DNA of 28,815 nt, from positions 1 through 28,815 of the IMG/VR virus record IMGVR_UViG_3300033148_001611. One strand, written 5' to 3'. Each line of letters begins with the position of its first letter. Within the stretch, counting starts at the first letter, position 1. The notes beneath the pieces are model-generated. The model had not been told where the DNA came from. It saw nothing but the letters and a program-made list of their open reading frames with translations, and did no database searches. The position numbers were made by a program, and so were the translations under genes. This document shows positions 6,009 to 14,581 of this stretch, piece by piece. The DNA comes from a virus.

Positions 6009-6214
6009 AACACAATCGAATAAGCGTATCGCTTGGAATATCAATATTCGTGTTCGTTTGCTGGCTATGGACGTTCCTTGGAATGGCGTTTACAGATCAA
6101 CCACGATCCACGCGCCTGGGTGTGTCACTGACCGTTGCAGCTTGGGCGCTAGGAATCTCACTGGTGTGGGCGTTGATGTGCTGGCTCGATGATAAACGCA
6201 AGCCTACGAAGTAA
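6005..6214 (+). CDS. Two-helix membrane protein (69 aa)
   Basis: Start overlaps the previous stop, with AAGGGGG seven bases upstream. Two hydrophobic segments are visible, at about residues 8-28 (SLGISIFVFVCWLWTFLGMAF) with the last residue approximate, and 40-61 (VSLTVAAWALGISLVWALMC), followed by a basic tail DDKRKPTK. It is an inner membrane protein by prediction. A holin is conceivable from size and topology, but no lysis partner is adjacent. Confidence 0.7.
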   Translation: MKHNRISVSLGISIFVFVCWLWTFLGMAFTDQPRSTRLGVSLTVAAWALGISLVWALMCWLDDKRKPTK

Positions 6215-6293
6215 CCAGCACGCTGTTAGACGCACAGAACCGCGCGTTTTTGCGATTTAGGGCGAATGTAGACATAATGATAGGGGGCATACA

Positions 6294-6518
6294 ATGGAAC
6301 AAATAGACTGGGCAGCGCAAAAGGAACGGTGGCTGGTTTCGATCCGTAAGCGTGGGTATGATTGGGCGTTCACACTCTCGCTGTTCTTCGATGCCTGCGC
6401 TGAGTTGCAGGGCTTGCAAGTTGGCAACCTGAGCACCGCTGATATGTGGGTGTACGTGATGGATATGCGGCGTGTGTGGAACGAGATATTCGCAATTGTA
6501 CAGGATAAGGGGGAGTGA
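6294..6518 (+). CDS. Hypothetical protein (74 aa)
   Basis: ATG has AGGGGG six bases upstream and follows an 80-nt gap that shows no clear signal. The product is helical and tryptophan-rich (IDWAAQKERWLVSIRK, MWVYVMDMRRVWNEIF). No family is recognised. Its stop overlaps the next start region (GTGATG). Confidence 0.65.
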   Translation: MEQIDWAAQKERWLVSIRKRGYDWAFTLSLFFDACAELQGLQVGNLSTADMWVYVMDMRRVWNEIFAIVQDKGE

Positions 6519-6769
6519 TGACTATAAAAGAAACGATGTATGAAGAGCATACAATAGCGTATAGAAATGTGCTTGATGAATATGAAATACTAGATGGTAT
6601 TTTATATGATTATGGGTCTTCACCAGCGCGTAATTTTCATACTAAAGCAGAGATAAAACAATTGCAAATAGTAGCGTCAAGCATACGGATGGCAATAGAA
6701 ATCGCAGAACAGTTAATGAAGATTTATAAACGCGAAAGTGAGAACGATGACCACGACACGCAACCATAG
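6518..6769 (+). CDS. Hypothetical helical protein (83 aa)
   Basis: Start chosen at ATG 6518 after GGGGGAG; the GTG three bases upstream overlaps the preceding stop equally well. The 83-residue product is helical, with a possible long helix through IKQLQIVASSIRMAIEIAEQ. A/T-rich compared with the gene that follows. No family recognised. Its last 23 bases overlap the next gene. Confidence 0.65.
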   Translation: MTIKETMYEEHTIAYRNVLDEYEILDGILYDYGSSPARNFHTKAEIKQLQIVASSIRMAIEIAEQLMKIYKRESENDDHDTQP

Positions 6770-7082
6770 GCTATACTACCTCCTAGCACTCGCCGTCCTG
6801 TTCGCCGTGGTGCTGCCAGCGATAAACACGCACGCCGTAGCCAGGCACGCAAGCGACGCTATCACCGCGTATAACTTCGTGCGCGACAATGGTGGACCAG
6901 GCAACCGGCACGACTGCGAAGACGGGCGCACGCGCTGGATATGCGAGATGGGCGAAGGTCGTAATGGCAAAGAGTTATGCGCCGTGGTGGTGGTGGCTGG
7001 CGTGAGTTTGGTTACAAGTTTTATCTGTAGAAAACGATATGCAGAAAATATCGTGGAGGGGTGGGATAATGGCACTGACTAA
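6747..7082 (+). CDS. Membrane protein with two hydrophobic segments (111 aa)
   Basis: Start chosen at ATG 6747; an in-frame GTG at 6738 is possible. A hydrophobic helix at about residues 9-28 (LYYLLALAVLFAVVLPAINT) could be a signal anchor, the middle is polar with three cysteines (RHDCEDGRTRWICEMG, then ELC), and a second hydrophobic stretch (CAVVVVAGVSLVTSFIC) lies at about 78-94. The gene is GC-rich relative to its neighbours and overlaps both. No family is recognised. Confidence 0.6.
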   Translation: MTTTRNHRLYYLLALAVLFAVVLPAINTHAVARHASDAITAYNFVRDNGGPGNRHDCEDGRTRWICEMGEGRNGKELCAVVVVAGVSLVTSFICRKRYAENIVEGWDNGTD

Positions 7083-7971
7083 ACAAGAGAGAGTAAAGCG
7101 TGATGCCCTATTTGCACAGGGATTGAAGCAATGTTCTAAGTGTGGTGAGATAAAGCCGTTGGATACGTTTAGCAGGGACAGGAGGAAAAAAGACGGTCTG
7201 CAATCTCGCTGTAATGCCTGCAATCGTAATTACTATGAGATGCACAAAGAACAAATAGCAGCAAGACAATACCAATATGCTGCTATGCACAAAGAGCAAA
7301 TAGCAGCCAGAGGGCTTAAATATCGAATTACGAATAAAGAAAGGATAGACAGGCGAATACGTGAAAGAAGGGCGACGCCAGAGGGAAGAGCAGCACGCAA
7401 AGCCTCAAACGCCAGGTACGCTGCTGCACATAAAAAGGAAAAGTCCGCCTATGACCGTAAGTACCGTGTCGCGAACATAGAAAGGATTACAGCATATCGG
7501 CGAAAGTATAACGACGCAAACAAAGAAAAGTTAGTGGCACGCTCTCGGAAGCACTATGCGGAGCATAAACGAGAGAATGCAATGCAATGTCATGAGTACT
7601 ATGAGCTTAACAAAGAGGGCATAAAAAAGAGAGTAAAAAAATGGGCGATGGATAATCCGGAGAAGGTTAAATCATACTCAAGATTGAGACAACATAGAAT
7701 ACGAGCGGGCGGCTCAATTAGTACTGAAATATTGCAAGAGATCGAAGCCGCAAGCAATGGGATGTGTCCATACTGCGGAGAGCCTATCGTGGGAAGAGGG
7801 CACTATGACCACATCATACCAGTGAGCGCGGGTGTGAGCAATGGCGGGACCAATGACCGTGAAAACCTTGTCTATGTATGTGCTCATTGCAATTTGAGTA
7901 AGAACACTAAATCACTTGACGATTTTATGGCACACACTGGACGCCTGGCGCTCATACCAAAGACACCGTAA
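7069..7971 (+). CDS. HNH endonuclease with N-terminal zinc finger and repeated basic linker
   Basis: Start chosen at ATG 7069 after GGAGGGG, although 30 in-frame bases upstream are also open. The 300-aa product has a zinc finger at residues 22-51 (CSKC ... CNAC), a central lysine/arginine-rich region with degenerate repeats of the type HKEQIAAR, NKERIDRR, NIERITAYRR and NKEKLVARSRK, and a C-terminal HNH nuclease (CPYC at 233-236, HYDHIIP at 245-251, NDRENL at 262-267, CAHCN at 271-275). The DH of residues 247-248 is the expected catalytic core. It is the last plus-strand gene, immediately ahead of the terminator. Likely a homing endonuclease; the strand-specificity and target are unknown. Confidence 0.9.
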   Translation: MALTKQERVKRDALFAQGLKQCSKCGEIKPLDTFSRDRRKKDGLQSRCNACNRNYYEMHKEQIAARQYQYAAMHKEQIAARGLKYRITNKERIDRRIRERRATPEGRAARKASNARYAAAHKKEKSAYDRKYRVANIERITAYRRKYNDANKEKLVARSRKHYAEHKRENAMQCHEYYELNKEGIKKRVKKWAMDNPEKVKSYSRLRQHRIRAGGSISTEILQEIEAASNGMCPYCGEPIVGRGHYDHIIPVSAGVSNGGTNDRENLVYVCAHCNLSKNTKSLDDFMAHTGRLALIPKTP

Positions 7972-7985
7972 TACCACAACACACA

Positions 7986-8007
7986 AGCCCCCTCAAACGA
8001 GGGGGCT
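7986..8007. terminator. Intrinsic terminator between converging operons
   Basis: AGCCCCCTC (7986-7994) pairs perfectly with GAGGGGGCT (7999-8007) across an AAAC loop, followed on the plus strand by GTTCCTTTT. It ends the early operon, and the late operon converges from the right with its last stop at 8025. Confidence 0.85.
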
Positions 8008-8024
8008 GTTCCTTTTCGCCGAAG

Positions 8025-8582
8025 CTAACGCGGCGAATACTGATGTGCGATCCCGTGTAGTTCTGCGACAGCGCCCAAGGTATCAAGAGGATCGTTGCCG
8101 TCACGTTGTACCACGATGTGTATGCACATATCTGTTGCGGCAACATTAGCAGCAAGAATCTTGAATGGTGTATAAGTGATAACGAGACTATCTGCCGTTC
8201 CGTGACTTGTCACAAAGTCCTGCATAGTTGCACCGGCCTGTTCTGTGACCTCACCCACCGCTGATACAAGGTAGATCACTTCCCAATCACAGTTTAGTGA
8301 CTCCGCTGGACTTGACCATCCCAGACATATATAACTATCCTTGTCAGTATTCATATCATCAGGTATTTTTATGTTTGCTTGGATTTGTTCTTCTTGACCA
8401 TCAGCGAAGGACGCCACGACCCAGCCGTGATCATTCGTTGTAATGGTGGCAGCTTTCAACCCCGCAGCCCTCACAGCACTCACACTCATCCAAGCATATT
8501 TGGTCGTCAGTACGTGTTGAATCTCAGGCTTACGCTCGTCCAGCCTGCGTTCTATCCTGTTGACAATATCCATTATGCTCAT
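8025..8582 (-). CDS. Tail-end structural protein (185 aa), possible baseplate/adsorption component
   Basis: ATG overlaps the stop of the gp37-like gene (ATGA). The N-terminal helix (IMDIVNRIERRLDE) is followed by beta-rich sequence with LGWSSPAESLNCDWEV, an apparently compact domain, and ends with IHIVVQRDGNDPLDTLGA and AELHGIAHQYSPR. I recall similar proteins directly downstream of gp37-like genes in other phages, which supports a virion tail-tip role; no enzymatic motif is seen. Last gene of the late operon, stop 18 nt from the terminator stem. Confidence 0.6.
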   Translation of the reverse strand: MSIMDIVNRIERRLDERKPEIQHVLTTKYAWMSVSAVRAAGLKAATITTNDHGWVVASFADGQEEQIQANIKIPDDMNTDKDSYICLGWSSPAESLNCDWEVIYLVSAVGEVTEQAGATMQDFVTSHGTADSLVITYTPFKILAANVAATDMCIHIVVQRDGNDPLDTLGAVAELHGIAHQYSPR

Positions 8583-9718
8583 AGTCTATAATCCGCCTTT
8601 ACACTGAGCGTGTCTTTGCCGTCTTTCATCCCCACCGTGACGCTGTTAATCATTGCATCGAACTGGTCACCCCACGCTTTGACCGTCACCAGGTCACCGT
8701 AATTGTAGTCACGCCCATAGCGTAACTGCTTGGTGTCCACTATCGTGCCCTTGAAGTCAATGAGCCGCTGTGCTTCCATCAGCGCGGCATCCGCTTCATT
8801 CTGCAAACTATCATCATCCACGCTCGGCACGTCCTTAAACCCCTCGGACCGTGCCCACTGACTGCGGTTGTAGTCAGCTTCATTGTAAGCCTGCTCAATT
8901 TTACGGCTTGCTTCCTGTCCCTGCCCGCCGGCATAAATATAATTCATCGACTGAGAATAATCGTATGTGCCCTCAGCGTTTGTAATGCTGCTATTGGCAA
9001 TCGACAGTGTGATACTATCAGTGAGGTCTTGCCCTATCTGTGTGGTGAACGTGTTGAAGATAAAGTTGATGCTGTTCTCTAGTACCTCATTTGGTTGCAC
9101 CTCGAAGAATAGGTCAGTGCCAGCTTCGCGGCTGGCGTTGGCTATCTTCTTAAACGCCCCACCCCCAGCGAAGGTGAGCAGTTTTTGATACTCTAGGTCT
9201 AACGTCACGCTGGGCGCTTTCGTGTTTTTCTCGCCTATGGTCAGATCACCCCACGCCCTTGTCCCTGCTGTAGGCGTCGGATCATTCGCATCACTTAGCG
9301 CGTTAGTGAACAGCGTTTTGAGCATATCATCGGCCTCCTCAGTTAGCCGCGCCTCACTGCTGGCAGCGAATGCTGCAACTATGCGCCGGTACATCAGCAC
9401 ATTCATATCGTAACCGTAGAGATAGAATGCGCCGCGTGGCGTCGGGTTCGCTGTGCGCCTTGCCTTCAGTATCAGATACACGTTGAACAGGCTCATAGTC
9501 CCGCCTGGCGGTTTGCGCCACACCTGGAGCATATACTCACGCGGGTTTGCTACGGTGAAAAGGCGCTTGTCGAAGGTGTACGGTAGCTGTACCTGGACAG
9601 TGCCGATGGTGTTCACCTTACGCAACGCCTTGAAGCCATCACCCACTGGAATGAATGCGTTGGTCAACCGCGACCCGGTATCTGTCGTCAGTATCAGGTT
9701 GTACTTCGTTAACGCCAT
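8579..9718 (-). CDS. ReqiPepy6 gp37-like siphovirus tail protein (tail hub)
   Basis: The 379-aa product matches the pattern of the gp37-like/Tal N-terminal family: an N-terminal beta-rich half (KYNLILTTDTGSRLTNAF), and a diagnostic stretch around residue 266-295 that runs IYAGGQGQEASRKIEQ and YNRSQWARSEGFKD, then a C-terminal barrel ending LRYGRDYNYGDLVTVK. Such proteins form the tail hub downstream of Dit. It lies directly after the Dit-like gene and its stop overlaps the next start. Called with good confidence as a tail protein, with moderate confidence as to exact family name. Confidence 0.8.
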   Translation of the reverse strand: MALTKYNLILTTDTGSRLTNAFIPVGDGFKALRKVNTIGTVQVQLPYTFDKRLFTVANPREYMLQVWRKPPGGTMSLFNVYLILKARRTANPTPRGAFYLYGYDMNVLMYRRIVAAFAASSEARLTEEADDMLKTLFTNALSDANDPTPTAGTRAWGDLTIGEKNTKAPSVTLDLEYQKLLTFAGGGAFKKIANASREAGTDLFFEVQPNEVLENSINFIFNTFTTQIGQDLTDSITLSIANSSITNAEGTYDYSQSMNYIYAGGQGQEASRKIEQAYNEADYNRSQWARSEGFKDVPSVDDDSLQNEADAALMEAQRLIDFKGTIVDTKQLRYGRDYNYGDLVTVKAWGDQFDAMINSVTVGMKDGKDTLSVKADYRL

Positions 9719-12189
9719 TAGTCGTCCATTGCCGTGAATACTGCTTTGTGCAAACAGTTCGCCGTCATAGTCACAGCGCCTGCAATGTCCACAAACGCGG
9801 TGATGATATTATCGCCAGGGATCAGCACGAATTCTGCCGTGTCTGAGTTTGGCAGTATCGCATAGCGTCTTGCGCCCAAGAAGTCGCTGGTCACTGTACT
9901 GCCGGATGCCGTTAGTTCAATGGTAAAAGTATCGCCGTCTGCAAAGCCAGGTTGCATGTGTAATTGCTTGCCCGTCGTTTCGTTTCGGATACTTAACAAC
10001 TTTGCACTCGTTCCACCGCTGCGGCTTATAACAAAGGTCGGATATGCGTCTTTGTTGCCAGGATTGTTGACGGTGGTAGAGCCAGCGAAATAGCCAGCGC
10101 CGGTTGTGCTAAAACCAAGATAGACATCGAAATTATCATTTGATTGTGGGTCAATATTTGTAAATGTTACATCAAAAAGACTCGGAGCACCAGGCAAATT
10201 AAAATCTGGAATCGTCCAAGTTGCGCCATTCCAGATAGCGATTCTGTCCACTGTTGAATATGAGCCAACGGCAGTAAATACACCAACTATCCATACGTCT
10301 CCATTGGGTGCTGTATTTGCACTATACACACTATTATTTGGCGGAGATCCAAGAGCTAAATACTGAGTTCCACTCCATAACGCAATATAATCAGCGTTTG
10401 TAACGCCACCAGCATCTGTGAATTGACCCGTGACAATGATAGTTTTTCCATCGTCCTTTGTCATTAAATAGTTTCCTTCATTATTCAAACCTTCCCCAAC
10501 ATCTTCCCATGCGCTTCCGTTCCACTTTGCTATATTGTCATAAGTCACTCCGCCGATGTTATCGCAATCACCAGTAACATAAATATTATCATCTATATCA
10601 ATTGCAATACCGGCTAAGTTCTCAGGGTCTTCGACAAGCGGCAATCCCTTTGTTGCCCAGTTCGTACCGTCCCAAAAAGCATAACCATCAGCGGCAGCGA
10701 CGCCGGCGAACTCTTCAAAGAATCCGACAACGTGTAAGTATCCATTACTATCCATAGCCATGCGGCGAACATGGGTATTATCAGCACCAGCATCAGGAGT
10801 TCCAACGGCTGCCCACGCGCTACCTGTCCAGCTTGTCACAAAGTCCTGGTTGCCATCACCATTCCATCCAGCGAATGCACCACAAATATATATTGTGCCG
10901 TCTGGACCCTCAACTATATCATATACTCTCCCGGTGCCATCATTAGCTGCTCCCCAAGTAGAGAAGGTATCAGTATACGGGTTGTATTTTACAACATAAT
11001 CTATATCGACATCGCCGTCCCATTCTTCAAAATCACCGCCTATATAAATATATCCGTCAGAAGCGGCAAGTATTGCGTAAACCGTACCGTTAACGCCCGG
11101 ATCAGCCGTCAGCCCCATGTCGTCCCATTGCCCAGTGCTACGTTTGCGCCGTGTGATATAGCGAAGCGTTGCCGTGTCGTTAACGTCCAGTACGTCGTTA
11201 GTGTCATTCACCTGGTATAGGTTGGGATCAGGCGAGTACATCCGAATTGCCAGCTTTGTTTGTATGAGACTCGCACCGTAGTTGCCTTCGAGTCCAGCCT
11301 CGTATTTCGCCATCAGCCACTTTTCACTTGTGCCGCCGGTATAGTGGATACGCACCATATCCTCACCAGTCACGTTGAACACGTCTTGCACCGTTTTCAT
11401 ATTGTCTTGCAGCGTAAGGAACGAGGTGGCGGTAAGGTGTCCACTGAATGTGAATGTGCGACTCCCCACCTTGCGCCCATTGTACAGGTCACCCGCTGTC
11501 ATCGCATAGGGCAGTTTCGTAACTTTAATGGGCGGCGCTCCAAGTCCGGCAACATAGCCTACGTATAGACTCAAGTCGGTCTCGAAATCGTATTCTCTAC
11601 CGCCGTCCTGACTTAACGCGCTCCTGGTGCTGGTCGAGTTGTGCCGCTCCCCGTTCCACACACAGCCCGGTTGGTCGCCGTCCAGATACGTGGTCTTGTA
11701 AGTTGTATTTTCAAGTTGTACGCCATCCGTCAATATAGTTCTAGCTGCACCTGCTGTCAGGTCCCGATATGTTAACTGTATTGCCTCAACATTTTTTCCA
11801 CCGTCGGCGGCAAGCGTTATTGATAAGTTTGTCCATGTCGTTGATAACGTAACTCGTGTAGTGCTGACATCATTAGAAGCATCATCGTAATTAATACGCA
11901 AACGAACATCCATCGACTTGCCGTCATCTAAGATTGTCTTCCCACGATAAACACAAGAGAAAGTATATGTCCCGCCAGTCGATGTCGTGTATGTATAGTT
12001 CCCGTTATCTGTAGATGTTCCGCCCGTCGTAATTTGGATACACGCGATGCCATAATAGCTGTGTGTAGCTATTCGTGTGACGTTTGTGGTACCCACTCCC
12101 GTCCAACCAGTCGTGTCTACTTCGCCTGAAGGATTCCCTACGAGATTCGTCGCCTCAGCCGGTTCAATAATACTAAACACATCACTCAT
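9718..12189 (-). CDS. Dit-like distal tail protein with CBM-like N-terminus and inserted beta-propeller
   Basis: The 823-aa protein is a mosaic. Residues about 14-175 resemble a carbohydrate-binding jelly roll (NPSGEVDTTGWTG, VYRGKTI, then DGVQLENTTYKTTYLDGD). Residues about 195-345 look like the N-terminal half of a Dit protein (RTFTFSGHLTA, EDMVRIHYTGGTSEKWLMAK). Residues about 366-660 contain six similar units with an IYIGGDF/ IYVTGD-like strand, an aspartate/glycine turn, and a WNGSAWEDVG-like end, i.e. propeller blades; a seventh may be at 669-705. Residues 710-823 (NKDAYPTFVI, LHMQPGF, DNIITAFVDIAG) look like the C-terminal Dit half. The ribosome-binding site is weak. It sits between the tape measure and gp37-like genes, the usual Dit place. 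It probably helps bind host-surface glycans. Confidence 0.8.
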   Translation of the reverse strand: MSDVFSIIEPAEATNLVGNPSGEVDTTGWTGVGTTNVTRIATHSYYGIACIQITTGGTSTDNGNYTYTTSTGGTYTFSCVYRGKTILDDGKSMDVRLRINYDDASNDVSTTRVTLSTTWTNLSITLAADGGKNVEAIQLTYRDLTAGAARTILTDGVQLENTTYKTTYLDGDQPGCVWNGERHNSTSTRSALSQDGGREYDFETDLSLYVGYVAGLGAPPIKVTKLPYAMTAGDLYNGRKVGSRTFTFSGHLTATSFLTLQDNMKTVQDVFNVTGEDMVRIHYTGGTSEKWLMAKYEAGLEGNYGASLIQTKLAIRMYSPDPNLYQVNDTNDVLDVNDTATLRYITRRKRSTGQWDDMGLTADPGVNGTVYAILAASDGYIYIGGDFEEWDGDVDIDYVVKYNPYTDTFSTWGAANDGTGRVYDIVEGPDGTIYICGAFAGWNGDGNQDFVTSWTGSAWAAVGTPDAGADNTHVRRMAMDSNGYLHVVGFFEEFAGVAAADGYAFWDGTNWATKGLPLVEDPENLAGIAIDIDDNIYVTGDCDNIGGVTYDNIAKWNGSAWEDVGEGLNNEGNYLMTKDDGKTIIVTGQFTDAGGVTNADYIALWSGTQYLALGSPPNNSVYSANTAPNGDVWIVGVFTAVGSYSTVDRIAIWNGATWTIPDFNLPGAPSLFDVTFTNIDPQSNDNFDVYLGFSTTGAGYFAGSTTVNNPGNKDAYPTFVISRSGGTSAKLLSIRNETTGKQLHMQPGFADGDTFTIELTASGSTVTSDFLGARRYAILPNSDTAEFVLIPGDNIITAFVDIAGAVTMTANCLHKAVFTAMDD

Positions 12190-12235
12190 AGTCTATCACC
12201 ATAAGCTCATTCGCCCCTTTCTGTGTGTATTTTGT

Positions 12236-14305
12236 TCATTGTGCTCTTGCTTGCATTAACATAAAGTCTTGTTCTACCGTACCGCTGTCGGCTTGCGTAG
12301 TCATGTTCAAATTAAAGTTGTTCGCTATGCTGTTGGAAGTCGAGTTATCGTATACCTGTGAGCCTCTTGGCAGGTTGACCAGCTCAGGCCCGCGCTCGCC
12401 CACCCACGATAGCCCTCCGCGCCAGAAGTCAGTACCTGCGGCGTTACCTGGTTGTCCGCTTGTTATCTGTTCCTCGAAGTCAAGTGCAGATTGCTCGTGT
12501 CGTATTGTGCGCTGATGCGTAGTAATGTATAGGTCAATCGTTTTACCAGTCATACTATTGATTACATTTTGCGTAGTTTGCGCCTCGATAGCGAGCAATT
12601 GCATTCGTGATACGTTTTCATCTGTTGCAGATTTCACTTCTTCTAGTGCCGGGACTGCACTCTCTGGTATTTCTATAAATCTCGCTGTAACCTCATCAGT
12701 AACATCAATCATATCACGTGCGGCTTGTATCGGATCGAACCACGCCTCCTCTACATCTACAAGTGTATCTTGTGCCGTAACTAGCATTCCGGCATATGTT
12801 TCGTCCCACATACCCCACTGAATACCCAACGATGCCAAGAACGCGGTTTCGTTCTCAGTAATCTTGCCATCAACCGTTATCATTGAAGTGACCATGCTCA
12901 TAACAAATCCCTGCATCATCTTCTCGGTATCAGATATAACGCCCTGGATAGAGTTTTGTACCTCACCAAGTTCGCCACGTAGTCCGGCAAGCTCTTCTTG
13001 TTGTGCGCTGGTCAGGTAGCGTTTGCCCTCAAGTTCGCCTATCTTGTCCTTTAGTTCGCTGGCAGCACCACGCAATTCACCGAGTTTATCACGTGCATTT
13101 TCAAGGCTGGGTGTAAGGTCTGAGTTGAATATCGCCGTCAGTTTGTTGAAGCGCGTTTGCACAAGCGCATCTGTTTCGATGACCGCTTCTTCAGCCTTGA
13201 CATATTCTTCCATCTGGTGGACGGTCATGCCCAGTGCTATTTGTTGCTGTCGCAATGCAACATCGTTCGCGTTTATTGTTCTTGAGAATGCCCTGGTGTT
13301 TTCTTCTGCTGGTATCAATGCGTCTTTTGCTAACTGATACATCGCACCAGTAAGGGATGGTATCACTTTGTCTGCTACTCTTACCGCTGCTTTTTGATAG
13401 GCATAGAACGCATTTTCATTTGTGCCCATCAATTTATTTACCATTCTAAGTGTTGCTGCAAAACCAATGAGCGACTTGTCAGAATCTATTGTTTCCTGAA
13501 CAAACTCTGCATACTTTGCTATAAGTGGCCCAATGGCTTGACTGGTTTGCACTTTCATTCCATCAGTGATATTCTTGATGTTAGTTTCAAGCTGTGCGTA
13601 GCTATCAGATGCCGACTCGACGCTACCACCAACCTGCTCAATTAAGCGCGTGCCAGCTCTCATTGTTTCATTCAAGAGTGCAATTTGCTTTTCCTCAGCG
13701 GTGAGTTCATCGACGGCTTTGCCTATTTGTTGCGCATATACTTTGTTGGCATCTCCAACTTTGACCATAATACCGAGGTTATCAAGTATTAATGGACTAG
13801 CCCGCTTAACACCTGTGGCAATACTTTGATACATAAAAGCGGTGTCACCAAGCGCGGGATTGAGTTTGTTGGCAGCCTTAGCAATCTCCAGAAGTTGCGG
13901 GGTTGCTTGGAGGAGTTGTTCTTGAAGTTTTTCGCCAGCACCAGCAGTAAGCGTGAGCGTACTACTCATTAGCGTCATATCATCAATGGTATTCAATGAT
14001 GATGCACGCAAATCCTCAATACTCACACCAAGCCGATTAAAACTTTCGGTTGTCTGCGCTATTGCCGCGCCCTGCTTGCCAGCATCGTATACTTGCTTTA
14101 GTGCTACTGCTGCCGCACCAGCAAAGCCAACTATTTTCATTAATGCCTTGCCCGTGTCTACAATGCTTTTATCTGCCTTTTTTAGCCCCTTGCCAGCTTC
14201 TTGACCGGCAGCGCCAATGCCCTCAAGTTCTTTTTTCAAGCCCCTGAGTTCTACGGACGCTTTATCTATTGCCTCGATGACAATTCTTATGCGCTCATCT
14301 GGCAT
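12236..14305 (-). CDS. Tape measure protein
   Basis: The 689-aa product is mainly helical with coiled-coil patterns (VELRGLKKELEGIGAAGQ at the start; SELKDKIGELEGKRYL near 425) and a hydrophobic patch near residues 57-70. The C-terminal motif WRGGLSWVGERGPELVNLPR matches the conserved end of many tape measure proteins. It is the longest tail gene in this module and follows the tail chaperone pair. From the usual relation of about 0.15 nm per residue, a tail of roughly 100 nm is expected. GGGAGGG precedes the ATG. Confidence 0.9.
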   Translation of the reverse strand: MPDERIRIVIEAIDKASVELRGLKKELEGIGAAGQEAGKGLKKADKSIVDTGKALMKIVGFAGAAAVALKQVYDAGKQGAAIAQTTESFNRLGVSIEDLRASSLNTIDDMTLMSSTLTLTAGAGEKLQEQLLQATPQLLEIAKAANKLNPALGDTAFMYQSIATGVKRASPLILDNLGIMVKVGDANKVYAQQIGKAVDELTAEEKQIALLNETMRAGTRLIEQVGGSVESASDSYAQLETNIKNITDGMKVQTSQAIGPLIAKYAEFVQETIDSDKSLIGFAATLRMVNKLMGTNENAFYAYQKAAVRVADKVIPSLTGAMYQLAKDALIPAEENTRAFSRTINANDVALRQQQIALGMTVHQMEEYVKAEEAVIETDALVQTRFNKLTAIFNSDLTPSLENARDKLGELRGAASELKDKIGELEGKRYLTSAQQEELAGLRGELGEVQNSIQGVISDTEKMMQGFVMSMVTSMITVDGKITENETAFLASLGIQWGMWDETYAGMLVTAQDTLVDVEEAWFDPIQAARDMIDVTDEVTARFIEIPESAVPALEEVKSATDENVSRMQLLAIEAQTTQNVINSMTGKTIDLYITTHQRTIRHEQSALDFEEQITSGQPGNAAGTDFWRGGLSWVGERGPELVNLPRGSQVYDNSTSNSIANNFNLNMTTQADSGTVEQDFMLMQARAQ

Positions 14306-14581
14306 TTACCATCCCTCCCGACGCCTCTTTAGCACTTCACCAACGATGCGCCATGCGACTGGGTAGTCACGTTGGAAGTGTACCCAGTTCTTTGACCGCT
14401 GCCACGCTGATATAGCCGAATAGACGTTTGATGCGACTGTCATATCGCGCATCATTATCATAGGTTGGTCACGCAAGCCGCCCGGGTTGGGTAACGCGCC
14501 CCATCGGTCACACTTCCACGATTCTGTCAATGCGGGCGGCGGAATACCCTTCTTGTCTGCTGCGTTAGCCGCCGCCATCAT
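14306..14581 (-). CDS. Tail assembly chaperone T domain (made by frameshift)
   Basis: An open frame from ATG 14581 (which overlaps the stop of the upstream gene) to 14306. The sequence SWKCDRWGALPNPGGLRDQP, then MTVASNVYSAISAWQ, resembles T domains of siphovirus tail chaperones. The frame is exactly -1 relative to the upstream G gene and is reached through a slippery CCCAAAC. It is therefore probably not a separate gene but the C-terminal part of a GT fusion; internal initiation at the ATGATG is an alternative. Directly precedes the tape measure gene, the expected position. Confidence 0.8.
   Translation of the reverse strand: MMAAANAADKKGIPPPALTESWKCDRWGALPNPGGLRDQPMIMMRDMTVASNVYSAISAWQRSKNWVHFQRDYPVAWRIVGEVLKRRREGW

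Noticed and set aside
6005-6214. Holin call for the two-helix membrane protein
   Set aside because: Topology would fit, but no endolysin is adjacent or anywhere in the window and the gene is in the early operon.
10771-11220. Plus-strand open frame of 149 aa within the Dit-like gene
   Set aside because: Antisense to propeller repeats with clear protein pattern; no ribosome-binding site or operon context on that strand.
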